Of a stretch of 64,000 bases of DNA, positions 39,076-49,032 are shown one piece after another. The translations under genes were made by a program, and so were the position numbers. The stretch lies in contig NC_006043.2 in assembly GCF_000006445.2 (NCBI RefSeq), positions 248,001-312,000 on the forward strand. Reading direction: 5' to 3'. Source of the stretch: Debaryomyces hansenii CBS767. Its lineage: Eukaryota; Ascomycota; Pichiomycetes; Serinales; Debaryomycetaceae. The notes beneath the pieces are model-generated. The model saw only the letters and a program-made list of their open reading frames with translations. It made no database searches and had not been told where the DNA came from. How positions within the stretch are numbered: position 1 is the first letter of the stretch; every line of letters begins with the position of its first letter.

Positions 39076-41055
39076 CTAGTTATGCAGTTCGTTAAGTCTT
39101 TTCGTGTTGGCGGCCTGGGCTTGTGCTGCTAATTTGACGGCCCTCGTAGTTGGGGTTTGGGGCGATCTCAAATTGCTGTAAGGACTCTGCCCGTAAGATG
39201 GGACCCTTGGATTATGGGACCTTTGCATTTGCGTCTGTATTGGCTGCTGCGACGGCTGCGGAGGGTTTACCCTTATTGAGTTCGTTGATGATGTCAGAGA
39301 CAGTGTCAATATCAATGCTTCTTGCCATAATTTATTCAAGGTGGAACTAATTTCTTGCTCCTTCTCTTGAAAAGACGGCGAGAATTCCTTGAAGGTATTC
39401 GCATTGGTAGAATTGGAATGTATCGACGAAACTGACAGTGATTTCTTATGGCTATTCTTTTTGGCCACTTTAATTTCTTTTGTGTTCTTCATAATTTGCT
39501 CTACCCTATTAAGACTTTCGCCAATAGGGTTTAGATGTCTTCTCACGTTAAGGTATTCTCTATTCAATCTTTCAAATTCTGTCCTTGACTGAATTGAATT
39601 CTGATGACTATTTTGTACCATTGTGAGCAAACCATTTATGTTGCTCATGCTATTTGATTGATCATTCCCAGGTTGTGGGGCATTATTTGCAGTAATGGCA
39701 TTAACACTATTATTATGCGACATTTCATATGGGGTAGTTTCGCTCTGAGGCGTCACAGGCCCTGTTACTTGGTTGGATGTTTGTGAGATATCTCTTATAT
39801 TTTGTTGACTTTGATTATAACTATGCGCAAACATCATATTGTTTAATGACAAACTTGAAAAGTTTGACCTATTTGGATCCACATTGACCACGTCCATTAA
39901 TGAGTTTTCTCTTTGTAACCATAATCTTTGTTGTGTTCTAGTTTCAATATTGTGTTGTGGCTGATTTGCTTGTTGCAAATATGATTGTAATGATTGATCA
40001 TTTGAAATTGCATTGTTAGAACTAGAACCATTTTGATCAGTCACCTTGTTAGAATTAGATTGGGCTTGATTATTTCTTTGCAAGTTACTGAAAATTGTTT
40101 GGTTTGGTTGATAAGAATTGTCTTGAATCACATTCTTATTAGTTATGACCGGCTCAGCAACATTATTTTGCGATTTGTTTACATTATCCATTGGATTAGC
40201 TTTAAATGATATTCCACTTACGGATTCGGAATTCGTAGATCCCATTGATGATTCGTGTGTATCTGCTGTCTTATGTGTCAATATAGGTGAAGCTGAGCTA
40301 TTATTGTTATAAGCAGAGTTGATTTTCCTTGTTAATCCTGTTGATTGTGAAAGGAGTAGCGAACCACCGTACATGTTACTATTGGTCACTAAATCATCGC
40401 TGGAGCTTTGGGCTGACAGGGAGCGTTCCAAGGGTAACTGTGATGGACCCTTGATCTCCTGTTTATCATTCTCATTCTCATAGTTAGTGAAACTTGTAGA
40501 TAAGGCCCTTTCGTCTCTGCTATTTTCGTTTCTATTTATATTTTCTGCAGCATTATCATTATGACTGCTATCGTTCTCCATATCTTCGTAGTCATTATTA
40601 TCATTATCATTATCGTTTAGCTTTAAAATTGCTTTACCTTTACGACCGCTAGTTTTTAATCCACTTAAATGGTGTGCCGTATTCATACCTTTTAGAGAGC
40701 CTGTAGACTTATTTGATTTTATTGACTGATTCAGTATAGTCTTCGTTAATGGTTGTAAGCTAGCCAACTTGGTAAATGATCGACTATTCTTCTTCAAAGC
40801 ACCGTATCTATTCGTAGGTCTAATTAGCCCATCTGTAGATTTTGACCGGTTCAAGTTTGGTCTGGACCCCATTGTTGGCACTAATGGTGTTGAAGAGGTA
40901 GATAATTTATTCAACACCTTATTATGTGAATATGACCTATTATGACTTTTCAATTTGGTATGCAGTTTTTTATTTGGTTGTGTTGTCCCCGTAGCTACTT
41001 TTGTTCTACCACGTCCATTATTATTGCTCATGCTAGGTATATTCGACAATGACAT
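39076..41055 (-). CDS. TCO89: TORC1 subunit TCO89
   Basis: Fungal-specific subunit of TOR complex 1, located at the vacuole membrane and needed for normal rapamycin tolerance and nutrient signalling. The 659-residue protein is low in complexity (Asn, Ser, Gln-rich), but the conserved Tco89 blocks are visible in order. These are a basic Ser-rich N-terminus (about 30-110), LLLSQSTGLTRK (about 233-244), TRTQQRLWLQRENSLMDV (about 372-389), EFERLNREYLNVRRHLNP (about 497-514) and PTTRAVK near the C-terminus. Each matches a block I recall in yeast Tco89. Two CTG codons fall in a Ser/Thr-rich stretch near residue 590. The first ATG in frame is at 41055. Confidence 0.88.
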   Translation of the reverse strand: MSLSNIPSMSNNNGRGRTKVATGTTQPNKKLHTKLKSHNRSYSHNKVLNKLSTSSTPLVPTMGSRPNLNRSKSTDGLIRPTNRYGALKKNSRSFTKLASLQPLTKTILNQSIKSNKSTGSLKGMNTAHHLSGLKTSGRKGKAILKLNDNDNDNNDYEDMENDSSHNDNAAENINRNENSRDERALSTSFTNYENENDKQEIKGPSQLPLERSLSAQSSSDDLVTNSNMYGGSLLLSQSTGLTRKINSAYNNNSSASPILTHKTADTHESSMGSTNSESVSGISFKANPMDNVNKSQNNVAEPVITNKNVIQDNSYQPNQTIFSNLQRNNQAQSNSNKVTDQNGSSSNNAISNDQSLQSYLQQANQPQHNIETRTQQRLWLQRENSLMDVVNVDPNRSNFSSLSLNNMMFAHSYNQSQQNIRDISQTSNQVTGPVTPQSETTPYEMSHNNSVNAITANNAPQPGNDQSNSMSNINGLLTMVQNSHQNSIQSRTEFERLNREYLNVRRHLNPIGESLNRVEQIMKNTKEIKVAKKNSHKKSLSVSSIHSNSTNANTFKEFSPSFQEKEQEISSTLNKLWQEALILTLSLTSSTNSIRVNPPQPSQQPIQTQMQRSHNPRVPSYGQSPYSNLRSPQTPTTRAVKLAAQAQAANTKRLNELHN

Positions 41056-41220
41056 GATTATCACGGATTTACTTACGATCGTTAACCACCAGTTTGAACA
41101 TCCACTTTAAATTTTCAGATTTTAGCAGAGAAAATAATAGTCACGAGAAATCCAAAACGATAGACTTGATAAGGTATTTTTATTAAATTAAACTAATATA
41201 CAAGTAAATATACAGATATA

Positions 41221-44200
41221 CTATGAATCGGGTACTCTAAATCTTAATTGTTGACCATCCATATATATTCTGTGTAAGGTGGATTCGAACTCACCAATTG
41301 CTGTCAATTCAAGGTACTTTTTATATAACAATAAAGCTGTATTAGCATCCTCGATTGAATCATGGTTACCAGTTTGAACCTTCTCCTTTAATAAAATATA
41401 AGCCAAGAACTTCAAGCTTAATTTACGTTTCAATTCGGGTAGATAAAAGAAATCGGCAGTATCCCTAATTTGGTTTTTAGGAACATGTAAATTAATACAC
41501 CTAAAATCATTCTGTAAACCATGGCCAACAAATATACATCCTAGGTTTAATAAAAGCCATAACTTCCTATATGACGTCTGCAAGGTTGTCAAGGTTTTCG
41601 TAGAACTTGATGGATCTAGATCGCCTGGTTCAATACCAGAAAAGCTTGTCAAATAATCATCGATAAAGCAAGTATGAATAATGTAATCGTCAATAAACGG
41701 AACACCTTGTTTGGGCCCATTATCACCCCTAAGGACAGAAATTCTTGCAAGAGAAAGATTCCTAGGCTTAATTAGGTTCCTGACACCACCGTAATGAACT
41801 TCTAGTTCCTCCGGGTTTAGCGCCACAAACTCTGCATCGATTGCTATTAATGTACCTGCATTAGGTGCTTCGTCTTTAGTCAATAATTCATATTCTCGTT
41901 TAATGGAATCCCTGATTCCACCAGCGAAATGATCACGATATAATATCGAGTCATTTAAGTCCGGTAATTGAGCGAAAGATTGCTGCTGAAAGCTTCCAAA
42001 ATCTGCATGGTTCGCTAACTGATACATGACTATGATGGGTTTCTTCCAATGATAAGATAAGTCAAAAACTTCAGACTCAGGAATAGGCATCACTAAGAAA
42101 TCATTAAATAAGTACCATTTGCTTTCAATTTTGATGTATGATACTAAGTTATGTTTACCCTTCAAAAATTCTGAACCCACGTTTATTTCACAAACATACC
42201 CCAATAGCTCATATTTATTTGAAAGATTATCATTACTATGTAGCTTAAAGCTAACTTTATTATTCATTCCATAAGTATAAAATTCAGGGACGAGCCAATT
42301 CGGGAAATTTTGGATTAGATTGAATTCTTGTCCCGTGAAGTTCACATTTATCAGAATAACAGGTGGTAAATGAACTAACGACTGTCTTATTTCTAAAAGG
42401 TGCGGAAATGAATTATTACACTGCTGACACTTAATTGTTTTGAATTGGTTCATGGAATAATCGAGATAATTCAAAATATTCAAATTTTTCTTTGTTGCTG
42501 ATGTCGAGTTAGCGGAAATTAGAATGCTTAGTTTATTAATTGGGGGACTCATTAGGTCAACCGTCAACTGACTGTTGTAGTTAACGTTGTTTATATTGCA
42601 ACCATTACTTTTAATCTCAATTTCATAGCCTATGTTCGTAATTTCACTTAATGAAGTATTAAATTGATTCAATAAATCGTTATTACACGTAGATAATAAA
42701 AATTTATTAAATTTACCAATTATAGCTCGTATTTCAAATGCATTTAAGTTTTTACAATCATCTTTATTGATCAATTCTTGCATTTGGGCCACCTGGTTTT
42801 GACTCAAAACATTGGAAAAATTCGAAGTCTTGCAATTTTTTCCATGAGATTTATTCATCATATCAAAAATATAACCTAATTCGTTTAGAATTGAAGATCC
42901 TTGTGGATTACCATTTTGTATAATAGTTGTCAAATCATTTGGTAGCCATTCCTTTAGTAAATGTTTGATAATGAAATTCTGGAAAACTGGACTGTATTTA
43001 TATAATTGCAACAACGAATTAATATAAGAATTATCTAAATGATTTTCTAAACCACTGTATTTTGTTCTATTATAAAAGCTGAAGTCAAAATCTTCGACTC
43101 CGAACTTTGAGTATTGGATTTTCAAATTTGAATAACAGTTAGGAACCTCAAACTTGTTCAGCAATTTATATTCAAAAATATTGCTATTCTCGTTATCAAA
43201 TGAGTCGTGGCCATTTTTTTCACTGATAAACTTTGGAAACAATTTTTGTTTTGTCAGCACGTTATTTTGCAACGGTACATAAAACTTATTTAGATTTCTT
43301 TTGCCATACTTCAAAGTGTTGTAGGGAAGAACTTGGGAATATTGATTTTGTAATAATTCGGGATCTAAATGATTGGGTAATTTCAGCAACTCTTTCGTAA
43401 AATGCAAGTCGGAAGCATAATTTGAAAGTAATAAGTCTTTGTAATAAGGCATACCAATTGATGATAATGGGACCACATCATCAACATTAATATGATTCTG
43501 CTGAAATGGTGGACTAAAATCTGGTTGTTCTAAATAACTTGGAAAATTTATAAAGTTCTTGCTGTTATTATTCTTAAACGACCATAAATGTAGGTTTTGG
43601 AATCCATCACTGAACGTAATAAATTCACCATTTCCACTGACTTCAAGATTTGCTAAATATGTGTTCGATGATGTTGTAGGTGTGGAAGCATTTACGTTAC
43701 TTAAATCTGCCTGGTATAAATAAACATTCAGCTGATCATATATATCAACAAATTGTAATTGGCCCAAGCTCGAAGCAATTATCATAATATTAGGTAGTTT
43801 AGGATGAAACTTGACAAATGAAGCCCCTGCCAGAAATGGAATTGGAGGCAAAGACCTCATCATTCTTAAATCGTAAATATTTACCAAAGGATCAATCATA
43901 TAACTACTTTGAGATGCTTGATTTCGTCTTGGGCGTAACGAATAGCCACAAGATGCCACATAGTTTCCTTGTACATCTATGTCCGAGAGTAATCCATTAT
44001 GGCCGTAGAACGATTTAACTGTTTGATTGCTTACTGGATCGAATATTTCGATCTCACCGTTAGATTTGCCAAGAGTAAGGTAGTTTAATGTGTTATCAAT
44101 CATAGAAACTTTACCTGTATGATTGAATGAAGTAGTCATGTTTGGCTTCAATAAATCTACTTTAAACAATGAATCTCCCGCTATAACTAAATCGTTGTTG

Positions 44201-44644
44201 GTGTTGGAATTAAAGGTCATACACGATAGATTATTAAAGCCTGGTTCCTTCAACAGTTCGCTATTCAACGATAATTGGGTCAATCCTCTTCTATTATTAA
44301 AATTCACACAGTTATGCAGTAATGATAATATTCCCTTCTGGTGATTTAAATATTGCTTAACTGGTGAAGTCCCTAGACTCGTTTTAAACTTCGAATATTG
44401 CGATAAATGCAACGCTGGGTATGGCATGGGAATTGACGTTGATTGAGGTGTAAATGACCTTGTGGTTCCTTTTGAGTCACCACACCATAGCAAATTCTGT
44501 TGATTATCAAATTGTAGTGATGTAATCTTCGAATTGTCGATTACTGAAGACGAGGCCGTAGCAGCAATTCGTGATATCTAAGTCGGTTAGTAGTTTCTCT
44601 AAAAAAATTTTGACTTTGTTACTTACTTCACCCCAGCCTTCCAT
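41221..44644 (-). CDS. PAN2: PAN2, catalytic subunit of poly(A) nuclease (spliced)
   Basis: Deadenylase of the Pan2-Pan3 complex that trims mRNA poly(A) tails. Exon 1 (44627-44644) encodes MEGWGE, and exon 2 (41221-44577) continues ISRIAATASS; the joined protein has 1124 residues. Without the exon the frame has no ATG before the conserved LLWCGDSKG. The order is an N-terminal WD40 propeller (to about 340), a linker, a catalytically dead ubiquitin-hydrolase fold (about 480-860, with CQQCNNSFPH) and a C-terminal DEDD exonuclease. Exonuclease residues are in IDAEFVALNPEE, GHGLQNDFR and HDSIEDANTALLLY. The N-terminus resembles the MxxWxEIxRI of other fungal Pan2 proteins, which supports the intron. 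Confidence 0.93.
44578..44626 (-). other. PAN2 intron (49 bp) after an 18-nt first exon
   Basis: On the minus strand, donor GTAAGT (44626-44621), branch site CTACTAAC (44593-44586) and acceptor TAG (44580-44578). The intron is phase 0, between codons 6 and 7. An in-frame TAG at the acceptor closes the downstream frame, so translation requires splicing. Confidence 0.88.
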
Positions 44645-46172
44645 AATACAATCCTATTATTATCTCCTACGTTACACCTTATAGTTATTTGTTGGTTGTC
44701 TATTTATTTTTGATTACCTTCGATTATTTGTGTGCAGGCTGAAATACAAAAATGACTAAGACGGTCTACTTAGACATGAATAACGAGGCTTATGTTGAAC
44801 ACTATAGAGTTGACACTCTATATAGCTGTTATTAATGAATGAATTGTTATTTGGTATATGTTTAACTTTTTTTTGGAGTACCTAACAATCTTTTTACTGT
44901 TTGGTTAGTGCATTAATATCCGGAATGTACTATTTCAAACGAGAATCAATGCCAGTATTCACGTATAGTACTATATTCCGTTTTCTTTCTGCTTGATCGT
45001 ATTATTAAAGCCTACTATAAAATTAAGCGGTATAACTTCGATGAGCTATTTCGTGAAACAGTGTAAGATGAGTGTATTGTGTCTACTAACACGAGAAACC
45101 GTATCGAAAGTACCTCTTCATATATTCTATCTGTGTCCGTATAAATACACCGACTTTCTTGATTATGGCTTAGATCCTCTCTCTGTGCTGAAAAGACGAC
45201 TTTATGTATTTGCGTACAAACGCAAATTGACCATATTCAATTCTTCAAATGCAAATATGGATATGTCCAAGGAACATTCAGGCAAGTTCCGTACAATATT
45301 CGGGTGTATTTTACAGGTGACCTACTGGTACAAACGAAATCAATTGTTGCAAAATGTACTCTAATAGTAATGCACTTTTCTGGTACTGTAATGTTACCAC
45401 CTACAACTACAAAACCGTAGAACAAAACACTCGACTCTGAACGTTTATGTAAAATAAGCATCTAGGCGAAACGCCGATTGCTCTAAGCTTTCGTGTCTTG
45501 TTCGGCATTCGAATCCCTGACCAACAACATTACAGGCTAAATGTGCTGATGAAAATAATGCTTCTACGATCATGAAGCTCATGATTAACATGTACCAATG
45601 TCATGTGGGTTTCCAATTCCGTCTAACATCCACGTCGATGTACTACTTGTTTTCTACTCTGAATGACCTGTGGTCATCAATCCACTGTAATTAATTATTA
45701 ATGAGACTCAAAACCCTTTCTGGAACAGTCCACGGTCTGTTTTTACAAACATCACATTATTGACTTAAACTTCCGGCATAAAAAGTCAATCCTCTCGCTT
45801 AGTATCCCCCGCCCAATACACCAGCCCAATAGTATGTAGTATATACTGCATAATCACGAAATTACCAAGTCATCTGATCATCGAGGCTCGCGTATCATCA
45901 AATGTCTTTATCTATAGATAACACATGTGGTTGAGTCATCCGGGGAGCTTCATATGACACGGAGGTTGTTGTTTTAGAAGGCGTGTAATGTATATAGTGT
46001 AGACTCGGAATCTCAAAAGGGCAATCCAACAAAACATTATGTGATCGCATTGAGTGCGTCCGTACCCTCATATATAAATATATGTGGGTGGTTATCGCTT
46101 TATTTATTTGTGTATCATATTTTTAGTCTTCAATCATTACTTAAATATTTAATAAATTTGCTATAATTTACC
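44645..46172. other. 1.5-kb gene-poor region and promoter of the small orphan gene
   Basis: No convincing gene, tRNA or transposon remnant is visible. The region contains a perfect 7-bp-arm inverted repeat ATCATGA-AGC-TCATGAT (45569-45585), a small GGCG-AAA-CGCC hairpin (about 45464-45474) and a C-rich patch CCCCCGCCCAAT near 45806. A TATA box, TATATAAATA (46071-46080), lies about 95 bp before the next ATG. The length is striking in a genome where spacers are mostly 100-500 bp. It could be a long regulated promoter, a noncoding transcript or an origin; the sequence does not decide. Confidence 0.4.
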
Positions 46173-46571
46173 ATGCTTAAAACACTTTTCCCATCGTGGT
46201 ACAAGAAGCCAATCATACCTGCCGAAGAAATCCCCAAGAAGTTTATAACCAATGAAGATAAGCAGGCAGTTCAGTACACCATGAACGATAAGGATTCGTT
46301 CGTGGATATAAATTATAAAAATCTCAGCTATGCCGAGGTTGCAGCGTTATCCAAGAGTAAACCAATGGTCAGCAAGGTCAAAAAGACCCTGAAACCTGCC
46401 AAACATACAAACACAAACTACAAGATCTTGACAAATTTAGGTCATGACGACGACCTAGCTGACTCGATAGTATTGCCCGAAAAGTTCAAATCTGACATCC
46501 ACTACAAGAAAAGCAAGCAGTTCAAACAGCCATCCCCTAGAAATAAGAGAAACAATGCTGTAGCTGTCTAG
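46173..46571 (+). CDS. Small basic protein of unknown function
   Basis: I do not recognise this 132-residue protein. It is Lys-rich (about one residue in five), hydrophilic, and without signal peptide, membrane segment or known motif. A short hydrophobic-aromatic start, MLKTLFPSWYKKP, is followed by NYKNLSYAEVAALSKSKP (about 49-66), which reads like a conserved helix, and a basic tail, PSPRNKRNN. It is supported as a gene by a good ATG context, a TATA box about 95 bp upstream, codon use like its neighbours, and an isolated position after a long promoter-like region. It might be a stress- or condition-induced lineage-specific protein, but no function should be assigned. Confidence 0.65.
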   Translation: MLKTLFPSWYKKPIIPAEEIPKKFITNEDKQAVQYTMNDKDSFVDINYKNLSYAEVAALSKSKPMVSKVKKTLKPAKHTNTNYKILTNLGHDDDLADSIVLPEKFKSDIHYKKSKQFKQPSPRNKRNNAVAV

Positions 46572-47093
46572 GTCTTTAATATTGATATACTTCTAACGCG
46601 CGCTGGTGGTTATGTCTATGTCTACGTTACAACCCCATGAATCCGTGTATGCGTGCTTTATTATTACCTGTTTATTATTACCTGTTTATTTCCATATCTC
46701 CATGTTTCCAACGGCGTATAACCCGCTTAGAATTTACTGGCTATTCTTAGGGTGGGTGGGCTTGCTACATCCACGTTTGATAACCACATGGTGTTGTTTA
46801 TTAGAAATTTGTTGGTCCTTTGCGCACACTTTCCGTTTTGGCTTACGTGTTCGATACTGCTGCATGGACTGTTTGCGTCTACATCCTAATATGTTATAGA
46901 TATGTACGACCACATAATATATAAAACTAAACAAACAAAGGGTCTTATAGTAGATAGTGATAGTGGTTGATCACGTGTTCGAATATCTGGAGCAGGTCAT
47001 TGTGCGGCTCGCGAATATTAAAAAAAAATATACTGAAAAAAAAATATATATGTCTATAGTGTCCTATTGATAAGTGTAATAATAGTATTAACG
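46572..47093. promoter_or_regulatory. DBP3 promoter region with E-box
   Basis: The spacer has no credible gene. ATCACGTG (46970-46977) matches RTCACRTG about 117 bp before the DBP3 start, followed by two A-rich runs near 47022 and 47036. A 14-bp tandem duplication (TTTATTATTACCTG, about 46657-46690) lies farther upstream. Confidence 0.45.
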
Positions 47094-48677
47094 ATGAGCA
47101 AGGATCACAAAGATAAGAAGAGAAAGCACTCTGATGAGGCCACAGAGGAGGTAGAAAAGAAGACAAAGGTGAGCAAGAAGGAAAAGAAAGATAAGAAGGA
47201 AAAGAAGGAAAAGAAGGACAAGAAGGAAAAGAAGGATAAGAGCGAGAAGAAGGATAAGAGCGAGAAAAAAGAGAAGAAGGAGAAGAAGGAAAGCGAAGAT
47301 GTTCCAACCAAGAGCAGTGCAGTTGTTTCCACCGGTTACAGCCAATCACCAGCATTAACAAAGTTACCTCAATCTGAGATTGATTCATTTTTGCAAGAGA
47401 ACGAAGTGACGGTTGAAGACCCACATAACTTGGGTTTGCGTCCATTATTGGGATTCGACCAGATCGACTTAGACTCGAGAATCGCGAGTGTTATTTCTAA
47501 GTTTCCTACGCCTACACCAATTCAGGCGGTATCATGGCCATACTTGTTGAGTGGAAAGGACGTTATTGGTGTCGCAGAAACCGGTTCGGGAAAGACCTTT
47601 GCATTCGGGGTGCCAGCCATAAATAATATTTTGACCCACGACAAGAAGGGCTTGAAGGTTTTGTGTATTTCGCCTACCAGAGAATTGGCCCTTCAAATCT
47701 ACGACAACTTGGTCGACTTGACTGCCAACACCCCACTCAAATGTGTAGCCGTGTATGGTGGTGTTTCTAAGCACGAACAAGTCAGCAGCTTGCGTAACGC
47801 CAGTGTTGTTGTTGCTACCCCAGGTAGATTGATTGATTTGTTAAACGATGGAGCTTTATCTTTAGACTCAATTGAATATTTGGTTTTAGATGAAGCTGAC
47901 AGAATGTTGGAAAAGGGTTTCGAACAGGATATTAAGTCTGTGATGCAACAAACTAACCATGCTAACAGACAAACCTTGATGTTCACCGCTACCTGGCCAA
48001 AGGAAGTCAGGGAATTAGCTTCTACATTCATGAATAGTCCAGTTAAGGTCAGTATTGGTGACAGAAACGAATTGTCTGCAAACAAGAGAATTACCCAAAT
48101 CGTTGAAGTTATTGAACCATATGACAAGGAAAAGAAATTACTCTCATTGTTGAGAAAATACCAGTCTGGATCTAACAAAGACGACAAAGTCTTAATTTTC
48201 GCCTTGTACAAAAAGGAAGCAACCAGAATCGAAAACTTATTAGTTAGAAACTCGTTCAAGGTTTCTGCTGTGCACGGTGATTTGTCTCAACAACAAAGAA
48301 CCAGTGCCTTGGGTGCTTTCAAAGCCGGTAAGACCACCTTGTTATTAGCAACAGATGTCGCTGCCAGAGGTTTGGATATTCCTAACGTTAAAGTCGTTAT
48401 CAACTTGACCTTCCCATTGACTGTTGAAGATTATGTTCATCGTATTGGTAGAACTGGTAGAGCCGGTCAAACAGGTATCGCGCACACCTTATTCACAGAA
48501 CACGAAAAGCACTTAAGTGGTGCCTTAATGAATGTCTTAAGAGGTGCCAACCAACCCGTTCCCGATGAATTATTAAAATTCGGGGGACATACAAAAAAGA
48601 AGGCACATTCTGCCTACGGTGCGTTCTTCAAAGATGTTGACATGACCAAGACTGCTAAAAAGATTAAATTCGATTAA
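47094..48677 (+). CDS. DBP3: DEAD-box RNA helicase DBP3
   Basis: Nucleolar ATP-dependent RNA helicase for 60S pre-rRNA processing (ITS1 cleavage region). The 527-residue product begins with a Lys/Glu-rich repeat region (about 1-68, [15 protein letters not shown]), as in yeast Dbp3. Helicase motifs follow: [10 protein letters not shown] (Q motif), AETGSGKT (I), PTRELALQ (Ia), TPGRLIDLL (Ib), LDEADRML (II), TATWPKEV (III, with TAT for SAT), [12 protein letters not shown] (V) and [10 protein letters not shown] (VI). Length matches yeast (523). The first ATG is at 47094; upstream in-frame codons lack an ATG. Codon bias is strong. An E-box lies in its promoter. Confidence 0.93.
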   Translation: MSKDHKDKKRKHSDEATEEVEKKTKVSKKEKKDKKEKKEKKDKKEKKDKSEKKDKSEKKEKKEKKESEDVPTKSSAVVSTGYSQSPALTKLPQSEIDSFLQENEVTVEDPHNLGLRPLLGFDQIDLDSRIASVISKFPTPTPIQAVSWPYLLSGKDVIGVAETGSGKTFAFGVPAINNILTHDKKGLKVLCISPTRELALQIYDNLVDLTANTPLKCVAVYGGVSKHEQVSSLRNASVVVATPGRLIDLLNDGALSLDSIEYLVLDEADRMLEKGFEQDIKSVMQQTNHANRQTLMFTATWPKEVRELASTFMNSPVKVSIGDRNELSANKRITQIVEVIEPYDKEKKLLSLLRKYQSGSNKDDKVLIFALYKKEATRIENLLVRNSFKVSAVHGDLSQQQRTSALGAFKAGKTTLLLATDVAARGLDIPNVKVVINLTFPLTVEDYVHRIGRTGRAGQTGIAHTLFTEHEKHLSGALMNVLRGANQPVPDELLKFGGHTKKKAHSAYGAFFKDVDMTKTAKKIKFD

Positions 48678-48795
48678 TCCTTTTACATTCCCTTGTTTCC
48701 ATTCATCCCTCTCTTTTCAAGTGTATATTTTCATAGCCTTCCATATAAATAGACTATAATAGAACTTTCTAGCTGCAAATTAAAAAAGAAATTGA

Positions 48796-48802
48796 TACGT
48801 GT
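48796..48802 (+). promoter_or_regulatory. TACGTGT, possible unfolded-protein-response element of ERO1
   Basis: TACGTG is the core of the UPRE-2 element described for yeast Hac1/Gcn4 targets, and ERO1 is a classic target of that response. It lies about 231 bp before the ERO1 ATG, in the 355-bp DBP3-ERO1 spacer. A single short match is weak evidence. Confidence 0.3.
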
Positions 48803-49032
48803 TCATATTCTCCTGTATATAATACTGACAGGAACTTTTTTCATTAATCAGTATTAATAAGATAAATAACGATAGCCTACCTGAATAAAATAGCATATAG
48901 TTCAGTTACATTATAGATTTTTGGTTATTTTTTGTTGTCTTTTGATCTTATTTTTTACTTAGATACCCTCGAATTGAGAAAAACGTTAAGTTCGAAAGAA
49001 ATTTTGCATAAATCAATTACTTGAAACTTAAA

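Noticed and set aside
39150..39350. Plus-strand open frame inside TCO89
   Set aside because: Antisense shadow; the minus-strand frame has clear conserved Tco89 blocks.
41283..41294. GGATTCGAACTC resembling a minus-strand tRNA T-loop
   Set aside because: It lies inside the PAN2 coding sequence (FEST segment) and no tRNA arms flank it.
44993..45364. Open frame of about 123 codons in the long spacer
   Set aside because: It lacks an ATG at its beginning, and the shorter ATG-started frame has no domain, no conserved-looking segment and codon use unlike its neighbours.
45507..45517. CATTCGAATCC resembling a tRNA T-loop box
   Set aside because: The flanking bases do not form a five-pair T stem, and no acceptor or anticodon arm can be folded.
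46606..46899. Hydrophobic, Cys/Leu/Trp-rich open frame downstream of the orphan gene
   Set aside because: Composition looks like noncoding sequence read by chance; it includes a short tandem duplication and has no promoter-like context.
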